Assembly (NCBI RefSeq): GCF_001280205.1
Contig: NZ_CP012573.1
Coordinates: 1,364,001 to 1,428,000 of the forward strand
Source: Clavibacter capsici
Lineage (GTDB): Bacteria > Actinomycetota > Actinomycetes > Actinomycetales > Microbacteriaceae
Reading direction: 5' to 3'
Length of the DNA: 64,000 nt
Shown: positions 17,438-26,892 of the stretch, piece by piece
Layout: every line of letters begins with the position of its first letter
Position numbering within the stretch: the stretch's first letter is position 1
Program-made: the position numbers and the translations under genes
The notes under the pieces: model-generated
What the model was told of the DNA's origin: nothing
Seen by the model: the letters and a program-made list of their open reading frames with translations, nothing else
Database searches by the model: none

Positions 17438-18168
17438 CGGACACCGCCCCCCGCCCCATCACCAGCTCGACGGAGCTCCCCGCGCGTCGCGAGGACGTCG
17501 AGCTCATGACCGCCGACGGCCTGCGCCTGGTGGGGGAGCTCGCGCTGCCGGCGGAGCGGGATCCCGTGGCCACGCTCGTGACGCTGCACCCGCTGCCCAC
17601 CGCGGGCGGCTTCATGGACTCGCACGTGCTCCGGAAGGCGGCGCTGCGGCTGCCCGCGCTGGCCGACCTCGCCGTGCTGCGCTTCAACACGCGCGGCACC
17701 GCGTCCGCGCGCGGCACGAGCGAGGGCGCGTTCGACGGCGGCGACGGCGAGCGGCACGACCTGGCGGCCGCCATGGACCTCGTCGCGGCCCGCGGCCTCC
17801 CGGCGCCGTGGATCGTGGGTTGGTCGTTCGGCACCGAGGTCGCGCTGAGGCACGGACGGGGCCACCCGGTGGAGGGCGCGATCCTGCTGTCCCCGCCGCT
17901 GCACCGGGCGACGGCCGACGAGGTGGCCGCCTGGCACGGGGATCCGCGCCGGCTCGTGATCCTCGTCCCGGAGCACGACGACTTCCTGCGGCCCGCGGAG
18001 GCGCGCGAGCGCTTCGCGTCGGTGCCGGAGGCCGAGCTGATCGCCGTCGACGGCGCCAAGCACCTGTGGGTGGGGGAGACGCAGGTCTCGCGCGTGCTCA
18101 CCGAGATCGTGCGCACGGTCAATCCGTCGGCGCTCCCGCTCCCGACCGAGTGGCCCGTCGCGGCCTGA
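17434..18168 (+). CDS. alpha/beta hydrolase
   Basis: A 244-residue cytoplasmic alpha/beta-hydrolase-fold enzyme. The nucleophile elbow is GWSFGTE. The acidic residue lies in PEHDDFLRP and the histidine in DGAKHLWVG. The oxyanion region LHPLPTAGGFMD and the FNTRGTASARGTSEG stretch resemble the YheT/dienelactone-hydrolase-like subgroup that also includes small esterases. The substrate is unknown. It is coupled by a four-base overlap to the upstream Cys/His protein and convergent with the AI-2E permease gene. Confidence 0.87.
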   Translation: MTDTAPRPITSSTELPARREDVELMTADGLRLVGELALPAERDPVATLVTLHPLPTAGGFMDSHVLRKAALRLPALADLAVLRFNTRGTASARGTSEGAFDGGDGERHDLAAAMDLVAARGLPAPWIVGWSFGTEVALRHGRGHPVEGAILLSPPLHRATADEVAAWHGDPRRLVILVPEHDDFLRPAEARERFASVPEAELIAVDGAKHLWVGETQVSRVLTEIVRTVNPSALPLPTEWPVAA

Positions 18169-18191
18169 CCCCGCCCGCCCGCGGGCGCCCT

Positions 18192-18206
18192 CCGGGGACG
18201 TCCCGG
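18192..18206. terminator. possible bidirectional terminator
   Basis: A 5-bp stem (18192-18196 with 18202-18206) lies between the convergent hydrolase and AI-2E permease genes. Confidence 0.4.
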
Positions 18207-18210
18207 CGGA

Positions 18211-19269
18211 TCAGCGCTCGTTCTGGAGCGGCATCGCCACCTGGCGGATGATGAGCAGCACCGCGGCGGCGACCGGCACCGCGATGAGCGCCCCGAGCAC
18301 GCCGAGCAGCGTGCCTCCGGTGAGCGCGGCGATGACCACGACCACGCCGGGCACCTTGACGGCCCGGTTCATGATGTTCGGGCTCAGCACGTACGCCTCG
18401 ATCTGCATGTAGACGAGGTAGTAGATCGCCACCGCGATCCACGTGTTCGTCGACTCGGGGAGCAGGACGACCTGGCCGAGCACGATGAGCGCCGAGCCGG
18501 TGATCGTGCCCACGAGCGGGAGCAGCGAGAACAGGAACGCGATGAACGCCCAGACCGCCGGCAGCGCCGCCCCGACGATGCTGAGGTAGATGAAGCTGAG
18601 GACGCCGTTGCAGAGCGCGAGGCCGACCTGGCCCATCACGTAGCGGCCCACCGACTGCGTGATCTGCTCGGAGATGTCAGCGAAGCGCGCGCGGCGCGTG
18701 GCCGGCACCAGCTTGTAGATCCCGCTCTTGAAGGAGTTGAGCGACGCCGTGAAGTACATGGTGAGGATCACGATGATCACCATGCCGAAGAGGAAGTTGC
18801 CGATCGTGAAGGCGACCGTGAGGACGTTGCCCGTGATGGTGGCCACGTTCGCGGCGTTGGACAGGTACTGGACGAGCTGGTCCGCACCGGTCTGCACGTC
18901 GAACACCTCGCGCGGCACGAACGACTGCAGGTTCTCGATGAACTGGTCGCCGCTGACGCTCTGCGCGTACTGCACGATCTGCGTGACGAGCGCGCTGGCC
19001 TGGTTGACGACGACGGGGATGACCGCGAGCAGGACGCCGGCCAGCGAGCCGAGCAGCACCAGGAAGATCACGAGGATGGCGACCGGGCGCGGGACGCCCT
19101 TGCGCTCGAGGAAGGTCACGAGCGGGTCGATGCCGAGCGCCAGGAAGATGGCGGTGCCGACGTAGGTGAGCACGGTGCCGAGCGAGACCAGCGCGCCGCC
19201 GATGACGAGCGCGGTGAGGACGCCGAGCCCCGCGAGGAGGCCGAGCCGGTAGGGGTTCTGGATCTTCAC
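18211..19269 (-). CDS. AI-2E family (PerM) transporter
   Basis: A 352-residue membrane protein of the AI-2E exporter/PerM family. About eight helices are present: a paired set near residues 8-65, a long periplasmic-type region (70-150), then five helices. The last contains the family block ALTGGTLLGVLGALIAVPVAA. Members include putative autoinducer-2 exporters and Na+/H+ antiporters, so the substrate is not known. I start at GTG 19269, which has CGGAGG six bases upstream; the open frame runs to 19290. It lies 25 bases after the coiled-coil gene, likely in one operon. Confidence 0.88.
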   Translation of the reverse strand: MKIQNPYRLGLLAGLGVLTALVIGGALVSLGTVLTYVGTAIFLALGIDPLVTFLERKGVPRPVAILVIFLVLLGSLAGVLLAVIPVVVNQASALVTQIVQYAQSVSGDQFIENLQSFVPREVFDVQTGADQLVQYLSNAANVATITGNVLTVAFTIGNFLFGMVIIVILTMYFTASLNSFKSGIYKLVPATRRARFADISEQITQSVGRYVMGQVGLALCNGVLSFIYLSIVGAALPAVWAFIAFLFSLLPLVGTITGSALIVLGQVVLLPESTNTWIAVAIYYLVYMQIEAYVLSPNIMNRAVKVPGVVVVIAALTGGTLLGVLGALIAVPVAAAVLLIIRQVAMPLQNER

Positions 19270-19294
19270 GTCAGGCCTCCGAGTGGGCACGCGC

Positions 19295-21070
19295 TCAGGG
19301 CGCGGTGCGGGGTTCGTCGTCGTCGGAGGAGGCGTCGTCCGCCTGGGTCAGCACGCCGCGGACGTTCTCGAGGTACGCGGCCACCGCCTCGCGCTCGATC
19401 CTAATGCGGTCGAGCCGCTCCTCCGCGTCCGCGACGGTCTCGCGGGCGCGGCGCTCGGCGTCGGCCACGGTCTCGCGGGCGCGGCGCTCGGCGTCGGCGA
19501 TGGCGGCGCGGGCATCGTGGTCGGCGTCCTCGCGGGTCGTGCGCGCCGCGTCGCGGCTCTCCACCGCGAGCGTCTCCGCTTCTTCGCGCGTGGACGCCAG
19601 GAGCGCGGTGACCTCCTGCAGCCGCGCCTCCGCCTCGCCGAGGTAGGCGGCGGTGCGCTCGGCCGCCTCCCGCTGGCGCTCCGCGGCGTCGCGCGCGTCG
19701 TGGTCGCGGCGGGCGGTGATCTCGGCGTCGAGGTCGAGGTGGCCCTGCTCGATCTCGCGGCTGAGCGTCAGGCGCGCCTCCTCGGCCTCGGCCGCGAGCT
19801 CGAGGCGGGTCTCCGCGGCCTCCCGCTCGAGGCGCAGGCGCTCGGCCTCGCGGCGGTCGGCCTCCAGGGCCTCGGCCTCCGCGATCTCGCGCTCGAGAGC
19901 CGCGCGGGCCGTGACGGCCTCGAGCTCGAGCTGCGCGCGCGTGGCCCGCGTCTCGCGCTCGAGCCGTTCGGTGCCCTCGGCGACGTCGCGCGCGAGGTCG
20001 GTCCGCGCCTCCTCGACCTCGCGGGCGAGCTCGGCCCGTGCGGTCGCCACCTCGAGCTCGAGCGCCTCGCGCGTCTCGGCGATCTCGCGCTCGAGGGCGG
20101 CGCGGGTCTCCTCCACGTCGCGGTCGAACGCGGTGCGCTCGGCGTGGATCCGGCGGTCGAAGTCGTCGCGGGACGCCTGCACCTCGCGGTCCCAGTCGGT
20201 GCGCGCCTGCTCGATCTCGCGGTCGAGGTCGGCGCGGGTCCGCTCGTCGAGCTCGGCGAGGGCGATGCGCTGCGTCTCCTCGTCGAGGCGCATCCGCTCC
20301 TCCGCCTCGCGCACGTCGCGGTCGAGGTCGGCGCGCTCCTCGGCGACGGACTCGTCGTGCCGGGCGCGGGCGTCGGCGAGCTCCCGCTCGAGGGCGCCGC
20401 GCGCGAGCACGGTCTCGCGGGCGAGGTCGGCGGCGTCGCGGCGGGCCTCGTCCGTCTCGCGGTCGACTCGGGCCCGCAGCTCGGCGACCTCGCGGGCGGC
20501 CTCGGCGCGGAGGCTCGCGGTCTCGCTCTCGGCGGTGCCGCGGAGGTCGGCGACCTCGGTGCGGGTGCGGAGGAGGAGGGCGGCCGCCTCGCGCTCGGCG
20601 TCGCTGCGGAGACCCTCGGCGCGGTCGTCGGCGCGCTCGCGCAGGTCGTCGGCCTCGCGGCGGGCGGCGTCGAGGATCTGCGCGGCCTGCGCACGCGCGG
20701 AGTCCACGAGGTGGCGGGCGGTCGCCTCGGCCTCGGCGCGCTGGGCGTCCGTCTCCTCCTGGGTGGCGCGGCGGAGGCGGGAGGCGTCCGCGTCGGCCTG
20801 GGCGACCAGCCGCGTCGACTGCTCCTCGGCGACGCGGAGGGTGGCCTCGAGGCGGGATCCGAGGCCGGCGAAGGTGGGGCTTCCGACCTCCTCGAGCTCG
20901 TCGCGCAGCTCCTGCTCGCTGCGGCGGAGGCGCTCGAGCTCGGACCGCAGCTCGGCGCCCTGCTGGTTGGAGCGGATGAGCTCCCGACGCAGGTCGCCGA
21001 CGGCCCGGTCGACCTCGTCCCTGTTGTAGCCGCGCATGGCGGGGCTGAACGGCGTGTCGTCGTGGGGCAC
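19295..21070 (-). CDS. DivIVA-domain long coiled-coil protein
   Basis: A 591-residue protein. The N-terminus FSPAMRGYNRDEVDRAVGDLRREL is a DivIVA-type domain. Nearly all the rest is charged Glu/Arg/Ala coiled coil with no hydrophobic segment, similar in style to Streptomyces polar scaffolds such as Scy and FilP. A scaffold role at poles or septa is inferred. The composition repeats in short blocks (AELAREVEEARTDLARDV-type), and an 11-residue unit is duplicated near the C-terminus. Start GTG 21070 has AAGGAGT at a good distance. The open frame continues upstream but only as antisense to the divergent gene. Confidence 0.87.
   Translation of the reverse strand: MPHDDTPFSPAMRGYNRDEVDRAVGDLRRELIRSNQQGAELRSELERLRRSEQELRDELEEVGSPTFAGLGSRLEATLRVAEEQSTRLVAQADADASRLRRATQEETDAQRAEAEATARHLVDSARAQAAQILDAARREADDLRERADDRAEGLRSDAEREAAALLLRTRTEVADLRGTAESETASLRAEAAREVAELRARVDRETDEARRDAADLARETVLARGALERELADARARHDESVAEERADLDRDVREAEERMRLDEETQRIALAELDERTRADLDREIEQARTDWDREVQASRDDFDRRIHAERTAFDRDVEETRAALEREIAETREALELEVATARAELAREVEEARTDLARDVAEGTERLERETRATRAQLELEAVTARAALEREIAEAEALEADRREAERLRLEREAAETRLELAAEAEEARLTLSREIEQGHLDLDAEITARRDHDARDAAERQREAAERTAAYLGEAEARLQEVTALLASTREEAETLAVESRDAARTTREDADHDARAAIADAERRARETVADAERRARETVADAEERLDRIRIEREAVAAYLENVRGVLTQADDASSDDDEPRTAP
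19434..19499 (-). repeat. 33-bp tandem repeat inside the coiled-coil gene
   Basis: Two adjacent 33-bp units (19434-19466, 19467-19499) are identical except for the last base. Each encodes one 11-residue hendecad (ADAERRARETV). Confidence 0.85.
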
Positions 21071-21122
21071 GGGGACTCCTTCGCGGGGCTCGCCTGCGCC
21101 GGGCCGGGCGCGGCAGGTGCCG

Positions 21123-21128
21123 ATCCTA
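21123..21128 (-). promoter_or_regulatory. -10 element of the coiled-coil gene
   Basis: TAGGAT on the minus strand would start RNA about 45 bases before GTG 21070. Confidence 0.45.
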
Positions 21129-21208
21129 CCGAGTCGCGGGTCCCCGCCCCCGTGGCCCTCCTCGGTCGGCGGGCGACCGCCCGAGGAGGCGCTCCCAGCG
21201 TCGTCCGG

Positions 21209-21214
21209 TATCCT
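21209..21214 (+). promoter_or_regulatory. -10 element of the 620-residue membrane protein gene
   Basis: TATCCT lies in the 285-base divergent gap and would give a leader of about 135 bases. I see nothing else definite in this gap. Confidence 0.4.
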
Positions 21215-21355
21215 TCGATGTCGTCGTCCGTCGCCGGCCCCTCCGCAGCTGGGCGGGTACGACGCGAGAGCACCCGTGCTCGTCGGCCGCCGCGGTCGGC
21301 ACCCCGACCGCCGCCCATGCGGCCGCCGCCCGCGACGACACGAGAGGAGACATCC

Positions 21356-23218
21356 GTGCGATTCGTCCTGGCGATCGCGACCTTCGTGGTCGCGGCCCTC
21401 ATGATCGGCCTGGGCATCGCCCAGCACACCTTCCTGGCCGGACCCGACCGCATCACGGCGGCCACGTCCTCCGCCGGCGGCGCTGCCTACACGGTCATCA
21501 GCGGGAAGACGCTCAACGCGCACCCCGGCCTGCAGGACACCGTGGCCCGCGGCGACGGCGAGGTCTTCGCCGCGTACGGTCCCACGACGGACGTCGAGGC
21601 GTGGGTGGGCAGCAGCCCGTACACGCGCGTCGAGACGGACGAGACCGGGGCGCTGACCGCCGAGGTGGTCGAGCCCGAGGCGACGACGCCGACTCCCGCG
21701 CCGAGCCCCTCCGCCGGCGCCGAGGGATCCCCGCAGGGCGAGTCCGGCACGTCCGCCACCGCCACCTCCTCCATCACCGACCCCCGCGGATCCGACCTCT
21801 GGCTCTCCGAGCAGACGGGCGAGGGACAGCTGTCGCTCAGCACGCGCCTGCCGGACGACGTCAGCATCCTGCTCGCCACCGACGGCACGGCCGCCGCGCC
21901 CGCCGAGGTCACGCTGTCGTGGCCGTCCGAGGGCGAGTCCCCGTGGGTCCTCCCGCTCGTGATCGGCGGCATCGTCCTGCTGGTGGTCGGCCTCGTGCTC
22001 TACCTGCTCGCCCTCCGCCACCTCCGGCGCAGCCGCGGGCCGCGACGCAACCTGCCGCCGCGCGGCGGTCCCCGCATCCCGCGCATCGGGCCGGCCGCCC
22101 GCCGTGCCGCGCTCACCGCCGGCTCGGGATCCGCGCCGCCCGCGCCGCGCCGCGGACGCCGGGGCATGATCGCCCTGCCCGTGCTCGTCGTCACCGGCCT
22201 CGCCCTCAGCGGCTGCACGGCCCAGGGCGCGCCCGCCGCCCTCACCGCGGGATCCGCCGAGACGCCCACCCCGACGCCCACCTCCTCCCTCGACGCCGCC
22301 CGCCAGGCGGAGGACGCGGACCCGCCCGTCGTCACCGAGGACCAGGCCGCGCGCATCGTCTCCCGCGTCTCCGAGGTCGCTACCGCGGCCGACCAGGCGC
22401 TCGACGCCGCCCAGCTCACCCCGCGGTTCGCGGGCCCCGCGCTCCAGGAGCGCACGTCCGACTACCAGGTCCGGAAGGCCAAGCCCGACATCGCCGCCGT
22501 CCCCGCCATCCCGGCGGGCGACCTGCAGCTCACGCTCCCGCAGGCGACCGTCGCGTGGCCGCGCACCATCGCCGCGGTCGTCAAGGACCCGGACGCGGAC
22601 GACGCGCCCACGCTCTCCCTCACGCTGGTGCAGACGAGCCCGCGCGAGAACTACCACGTGCTCTACGCCATGCCGATCTCCACGACGGCGGCGCTCCCGG
22701 ACGTGGCGCCCGCCGCGATCGGCGCCGCCCGCCTCGCGCCCGACGTGAAGCTCCTGGCCGTCCAGCCGGATCAGCTCTCCGCGGCCTACGCCGACCTGCT
22801 GAACAAGGGCGACCAGAGCGAGTTCGCGGGCCTGTTCGACGCGACCGACGACGGGGTGCGCGCGCAGGACGCCAAGCGCAAGACCGACTTCCCGGCGTCG
22901 ATCGGCGAGACGGGCTCGGTCGAGTTCTCCGCCACGGCCGACTCCGCGACGCCCGTCGCCATGTCGACCGTCGAGTCCGGCGCGCTCGTGAGCGTCACCG
23001 TGAAGCTCGGCATCGTCGCGAAGCCCACCGCCGAGGGCGCCAAGGTCAACGCGAACCCGGAGGTGCAGGCGATCACCGGGCTCACGGACTCGGCCAAGGG
23101 GTTCGACACCGTCCGCACGGCGCAGATGCTCATGTACGTGCCGCCCGTGAACTCGGGCGAGAAGATCCGCCTCTACGCCTCCAGCACCCACATCACCTCG
23201 GCCAAGGAGCTCCCATGA
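21356..23218 (+). CDS. two-part membrane protein with internal lipobox-like segment
   Basis: A 620-residue protein of unknown function. Order of parts: an N-terminal membrane helix (about residues 1-25), an extracytoplasmic Thr/Ser/Pro-rich domain (30-198), and a second helix (about 200-223). A short, very basic loop (RRSRGPRRN...RRGRRG) follows, then a third hydrophobic stretch ending in LALSGC at about residue 288. A second extracytoplasmic domain runs to the end. The third segment looks exactly like a lipoprotein signal, so the protein may be a fusion of a membrane protein and a lipoprotein. An internal start at ATG 22166 cannot be excluded, but it has no Shine-Dalgarno site. GTG 21356 follows GAGGAGA. 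The stop overlaps the next gene (ATGA). Confidence 0.7.
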   Translation: MRFVLAIATFVVAALMIGLGIAQHTFLAGPDRITAATSSAGGAAYTVISGKTLNAHPGLQDTVARGDGEVFAAYGPTTDVEAWVGSSPYTRVETDETGALTAEVVEPEATTPTPAPSPSAGAEGSPQGESGTSATATSSITDPRGSDLWLSEQTGEGQLSLSTRLPDDVSILLATDGTAAAPAEVTLSWPSEGESPWVLPLVIGGIVLLVVGLVLYLLALRHLRRSRGPRRNLPPRGGPRIPRIGPAARRAALTAGSGSAPPAPRRGRRGMIALPVLVVTGLALSGCTAQGAPAALTAGSAETPTPTPTSSLDAARQAEDADPPVVTEDQAARIVSRVSEVATAADQALDAAQLTPRFAGPALQERTSDYQVRKAKPDIAAVPAIPAGDLQLTLPQATVAWPRTIAAVVKDPDADDAPTLSLTLVQTSPRENYHVLYAMPISTTAALPDVAPAAIGAARLAPDVKLLAVQPDQLSAAYADLLNKGDQSEFAGLFDATDDGVRAQDAKRKTDFPASIGETGSVEFSATADSATPVAMSTVESGALVSVTVKLGIVAKPTAEGAKVNANPEVQAITGLTDSAKGFDTVRTAQMLMYVPPVNSGEKIRLYASSTHITSAKELP

Positions 23219-24230
23219 CGAACGTGCCCCCCTCCGCCGCGAGCCTCCGCGGCGCCGTCGACCTGTCCTCGCTCGTGAACCGCGCGCAGGCCCCGGCCGC
23301 GCCCGCGGGCGGTGCGGGCGGTGCTCCCGGAGCGGCCGCGCCCGGCGCCCGGCCGGCGCTCCCGGCGCCCCGGCCGGCGCTCCCGGCGCGCCGCAGACCG
23401 TCGATGTCCCCGGCCTCGTGCTGGCGGCCGACGACACGTCGTTCACGCAGTTCCTCGACATCTCCGGGATCGTGCCGGTCGTCGTGGAGCTCGTGTCGAC
23501 GGGCCTCGCCTCCAGCCGCGAGCTGTCGCCCGTGCTCGAGCGCGTCGTCACCGAGCACGCCGGGCGCGTGCTCCTCGTCCGCATCGACGTCGACCAGAGC
23601 CCGCAGCTCGGCCAGGCGTTCCAGGCGCAGACCGTGCCCACCGTCGCGGCGCTCATCGGCGGACGCCCGGTCGGCCTCTTCGCGGGCGTGATCCCCGAGG
23701 ACCAGGTGCGCGACGTCGTCCAGCAGGTGCTGGAGCTCGCGCAGCAGAACGGGGTGACCGGCAAGGCCGTCCCGCCCGCCGGATCCGCCGAGCCCGCCGC
23801 CCCCGCCGAGGAGCCGCTGCCGCCGCACCACGCGGAGGCCTACGCCTTCATCGAGCAGGGCGACTACGCGTCGGCCGCGGCCGAGTACCGCACCGCCATC
23901 GCGCAGAACCCGCGGGACGCCCTCGCGGTCGCCGGGCTCGCGCAGGTCAGCCTCCTGCACCGGCTCGACGGGAAGGCCGCGGACCAGATCCGCGCGGCCG
24001 CGGCCTCGGCGCCCGGCGACGTGGACGCCCAGCTGCTCGTCGCCGACCTCGACCTCTCCGGCGGGCACGTGGAGGACGCGTTCACCCGCCTGCTGGAGCT
24101 CTTCCCGTCGGCCGACGCCGCCGGACGCGAGGCCATCCGCCAGCGGCTCCTCGAGCACTTCGAGGTCGTCGGCCTCGAGGACCCGCGGGTCGCCGTCGCG
24201 CGCCGCCAGCTCACGCGCCTGCTCTACTGA
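23215..24230 (+). CDS. thioredoxin-fold/TPR protein (YbbN-like), frameshifted
   Basis: A co-chaperone-type protein resembling YbbN/CnoX: an Ala/Pro/Gly-rich head, a thioredoxin fold (FLDISGIVPVVVELV..., RIDVDQSPQLGQAFQAQTVPTVAALIGG) without a CxxC, then TPR-like helices (EQGDYASAAAEYRTAIAQNP...). The start ATG 23215 overlaps the upstream stop. The reading frame changes inside the Pro/Ala/Gly repeats at about 23340-23400. One copy of the repeat has CCC at 23348-23350 where the next has CCCC at 23368-23371. Restoring one C gives a continuous 338-residue protein. As written, the domain frame begins at GTG 23418 without a Shine-Dalgarno site. It is either a sequence error or a real disruption. 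Confidence 0.75.
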
Positions 24231-24245
24231 CGCCCGTCCGCACGG

Positions 24246-24289
24246 ACGACGACGGCGCCGCATCCCGGAGGATGCGGCGCCGTCGTCGT
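24246..24289. terminator. bidirectional terminator between YbbN-like gene and glgB
   Basis: A perfect 20-bp stem (24246-24265 with 24270-24289) closes a CGGA loop between two convergent genes. Confidence 0.85.
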
Positions 24290-24300
24290 GTCGGGCGGGA

Positions 24301-26892
24301 TCAGACGGTGGGCACCCGCGGGGTGCCGTCGTCCGCGCCCGGCGCGTCGTCGGTCGCGGACAGGCCCTCGACGGGAGGCTGCGCGTCGGGCGACTGCGGG
24401 AGGACGGGCGCGGCGGCCGCGTCCGCGTCCCCGAACGGCGTGCCGTCGACGCGCGACTCGTCCGCGTCCGGCGCGTGGTGCGCGGGCGCCTCGACGGGCG
24501 TCAGCTCCGCCGGGTCCTGCCGGAGCCGCAGCCAGAGGCCGGCCAGCGGCGGCAGCGTGAGCTCCGCGGAGGCCGGGCGACCGTGCCAGCCGTCGTCGCC
24601 CGCGTGCACGGCGCCGAGGTTGCCCACGCCGGATCCGCCGAACTGCTCGGCGTCCGTGTTGAGGATCTCCTCCCACACGCCCGCCTGCGGCAGCCCCAGC
24701 CGGTAGCCCGAGATGGGCGCGCCCGAGAAGTTGTGCACGACGGCGACCTGGTTGCCCTCGCGGTCGCGGCGGAGGAACGCGAGCACGTTGCGCCCGGCGT
24801 CGCCCGCGTCGATCCACTCGAAGCCGGCCGGGTCGTTGTCGAGCGCCCAGAGCGCGGGCGTGTCCACGTACGTGCGGTTGAGCGACCCGACGAGGTCGAA
24901 CAGGGCGCGGTGCACGGGCTGGTCGAGGATCCACCAGTCGAGCCCGCGCTCCTCGCTCCACTCGGACGGCTGGCCGAACTCCTGGCCCATGAAGAGCAGC
25001 TGCTTGCCGGGGTGGGACCACATGAACGACAGGTACGCGCGGACGTTCGCGAGCTTCTGCCAGTGGTCGCCCGGCATCTTGCCGACGAGCGATCCCTTCC
25101 CGTGCACGACCTCGTCGTGGCTGATGGGGAGGAGGAAGTTCTCCGTGTACGCGTAGACCATCGAGAACGTGATCTGGCCGTGGTGGTACGCCCGGTACAT
25201 CGGGTCGACGGCGGCGTAGTCGAGCGAGTCGTGCATCCAGCCCATGTTCCACTTGAGACCGAAGCCGAGGCCGCCGTCGCTCGTGGGGCGCGTGACGCCG
25301 GGGAAGCTCGTGGACTCCTCCGCGATCATCACGATGCCGGGGTGGGTGCGGTACGCGGTGGCGTTGACCTCCTGGAGGAACGAGATCGCCTCCAGGTTCT
25401 CGCGACCGCCGTGGACGTTCGGCAGCCACTGGCCCTCCTCGCGGGAGTAGTCGAGGTAGAGCATCGAGGCCACGGCGTCGACCCGGAGGCCGTCGACGTG
25501 GAACTCCTCGAACCAGTACAGCGCGTTCGCGACGAGGAAGTTGCGCACCTGCGAGTGGCCGAAGTCGAAGACGAGGGTGCCCCAGTCCTGCTGCTCGCCG
25601 CGGCGCGGGTCCGTGTGCTCGTAGAGCGGCTGGCCGTCGAACTGCGCGAGCGCGAAGGCGTCCTTCGGGAAGTGGGCGGGGACCCAGTCCACGATGACGC
25701 CGATGCCGGCCTGGTGCAGCGTGTCGATGAGGTACTTGAGGTCGTCCGGGGATCCGAAGCGCGAGGTGGGCGCGTAGTAGCCGGAGACCTGGTAGCCCCA
25801 GGATCCGCCGAACGGGTGCTCGGCCAGCGGCAGGAACTCGACGTGCGTGTAGGCGAGCTCCTGGAGGTAGGCGACGAGCTCGCGGGCGACCTCGCGGTAG
25901 CCGAGGCCCGGGCGCCAGGATCCGAGGTGCATCTCGTACACGCTCATGGGGGAGTCGTGCGGGTCGCGCGCGGCGCGCGCGTCCATCCACGCGGCGTCGT
26001 CCCACCGGTGGTCGCTCGTCTCGACGCGCGAGGCGGTGGCCGGCGGGACCTCGGTCATGCGGGCCATGGGATCCGCCTTCTCGATCCACCGCCCCGCCTG
26101 CGTGAGGATCTCGAACTTGTACGAGACGCCCGGCTCCACGCCCGGGACGAAGAGCTCCCAGACGCCGTTGCCGTCGAGGCGGCGCATGGCGTGCTGCACG
26201 CCGTCCCAGCCGTTGAAGCCGCCGATGACGCGGACGGCGCGGGCGTGCGGCGCCCAGACGGCGAAGGAGACGCCCCAGTACGTCTGCGCGACGCCCCAGT
26301 GCTCGCGGTGCTGCGCGCCGAGGACGTCCCAGAGGCGCTCATGGCGGCCCTCGCCGAAGAGGTACAGGTCGAGGTCGCCGACGGTGGGGAGGAAGCGGTA
26401 CGGGTCGTCGCTCGTCCAGGTTCCGCCGTCGGAGTAGCGGGCCTCGACCCGGTAGTCCTGCAGGCCCAGCACGTGCGCGCCCTGCCAGACGCCGTGGCCG
26501 ACGTGCGCGAGCGCGACGCGGGCGCCGGTGGAGAGGATCACGGAGACGCCCTCGGCGAGCGGGCGGAGCGCCCGGACGACGACGAGGTCGTCGGAGACGC
26601 CGTCGATCGCGACGGGGTGCTGGCCGAGGACCGAGTGCGGGCCGGAGTGGACGCCCTCGGCGACGGCGCGCAGGTCGTGGTCGGCGACCTCGGGGAGGCG
26701 GATGGGGTCGGAGTCGCTCGCGGGGGATCCCGCGTCCGTCGATGCGGTGCCCGCGGGGGTCGCGTCGTCGGCGGCCGGGGGGACGACCACGTCGGCCCCC
26801 GTCTCGGGGTGCGGTTCGGAGGCGGGCGGCACGACGACGTCGGCGCCGTCCCTCGGGTCGTGCTGGGGGGTGGTGTCGGTCATGTCCGTCAT
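24301..26892 (-). CDS. glgB: 1,4-alpha-glucan branching enzyme
   Basis: Introduces alpha-1,6 branches into alpha-glucan (family GH13). The 863-residue product is longer than the usual 630-740. An Ala/Pro/Asp-rich head contains a repeated GADVVVPPA, and a low-complexity tail of about 85 residues follows the catalytic module. The N-terminal CBM48 region includes [18 protein letters not shown]. The catalytic (beta/alpha)8 part has [13 protein letters not shown], the nucleophile Asp in [15 protein letters not shown], the acid Glu in [12 protein letters not shown], and [18 protein letters not shown] 26892 overlaps the glgE stop by four bases, so it is coupled to glgE. A second ATG at 26883 has AAGGG upstream. 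Confidence 0.95.
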   Translation of the reverse strand: MTDMTDTTPQHDPRDGADVVVPPASEPHPETGADVVVPPAADDATPAGTASTDAGSPASDSDPIRLPEVADHDLRAVAEGVHSGPHSVLGQHPVAIDGVSDDLVVVRALRPLAEGVSVILSTGARVALAHVGHGVWQGAHVLGLQDYRVEARYSDGGTWTSDDPYRFLPTVGDLDLYLFGEGRHERLWDVLGAQHREHWGVAQTYWGVSFAVWAPHARAVRVIGGFNGWDGVQHAMRRLDGNGVWELFVPGVEPGVSYKFEILTQAGRWIEKADPMARMTEVPPATASRVETSDHRWDDAAWMDARAARDPHDSPMSVYEMHLGSWRPGLGYREVARELVAYLQELAYTHVEFLPLAEHPFGGSWGYQVSGYYAPTSRFGSPDDLKYLIDTLHQAGIGVIVDWVPAHFPKDAFALAQFDGQPLYEHTDPRRGEQQDWGTLVFDFGHSQVRNFLVANALYWFEEFHVDGLRVDAVASMLYLDYSREEGQWLPNVHGGRENLEAISFLQEVNATAYRTHPGIVMIAEESTSFPGVTRPTSDGGLGFGLKWNMGWMHDSLDYAAVDPMYRAYHHGQITFSMVYAYTENFLLPISHDEVVHGKGSLVGKMPGDHWQKLANVRAYLSFMWSHPGKQLLFMGQEFGQPSEWSEERGLDWWILDQPVHRALFDLVGSLNRTYVDTPALWALDNDPAGFEWIDAGDAGRNVLAFLRRDREGNQVAVVHNFSGAPISGYRLGLPQAGVWEEILNTDAEQFGGSGVGNLGAVHAGDDGWHGRPASAELTLPPLAGLWLRLRQDPAELTPVEAPAHHAPDADESRVDGTPFGDADAAAAPVLPQSPDAQPPVEGLSATDDAPGADDGTPRVPTV

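Noticed and set aside
19295-23764. A 1489-codon minus-strand open frame
   Set aside because: Only 19295-21070 has a ribosome site and DivIVA/coiled-coil sequence. The rest is antisense to the 620-residue protein gene.
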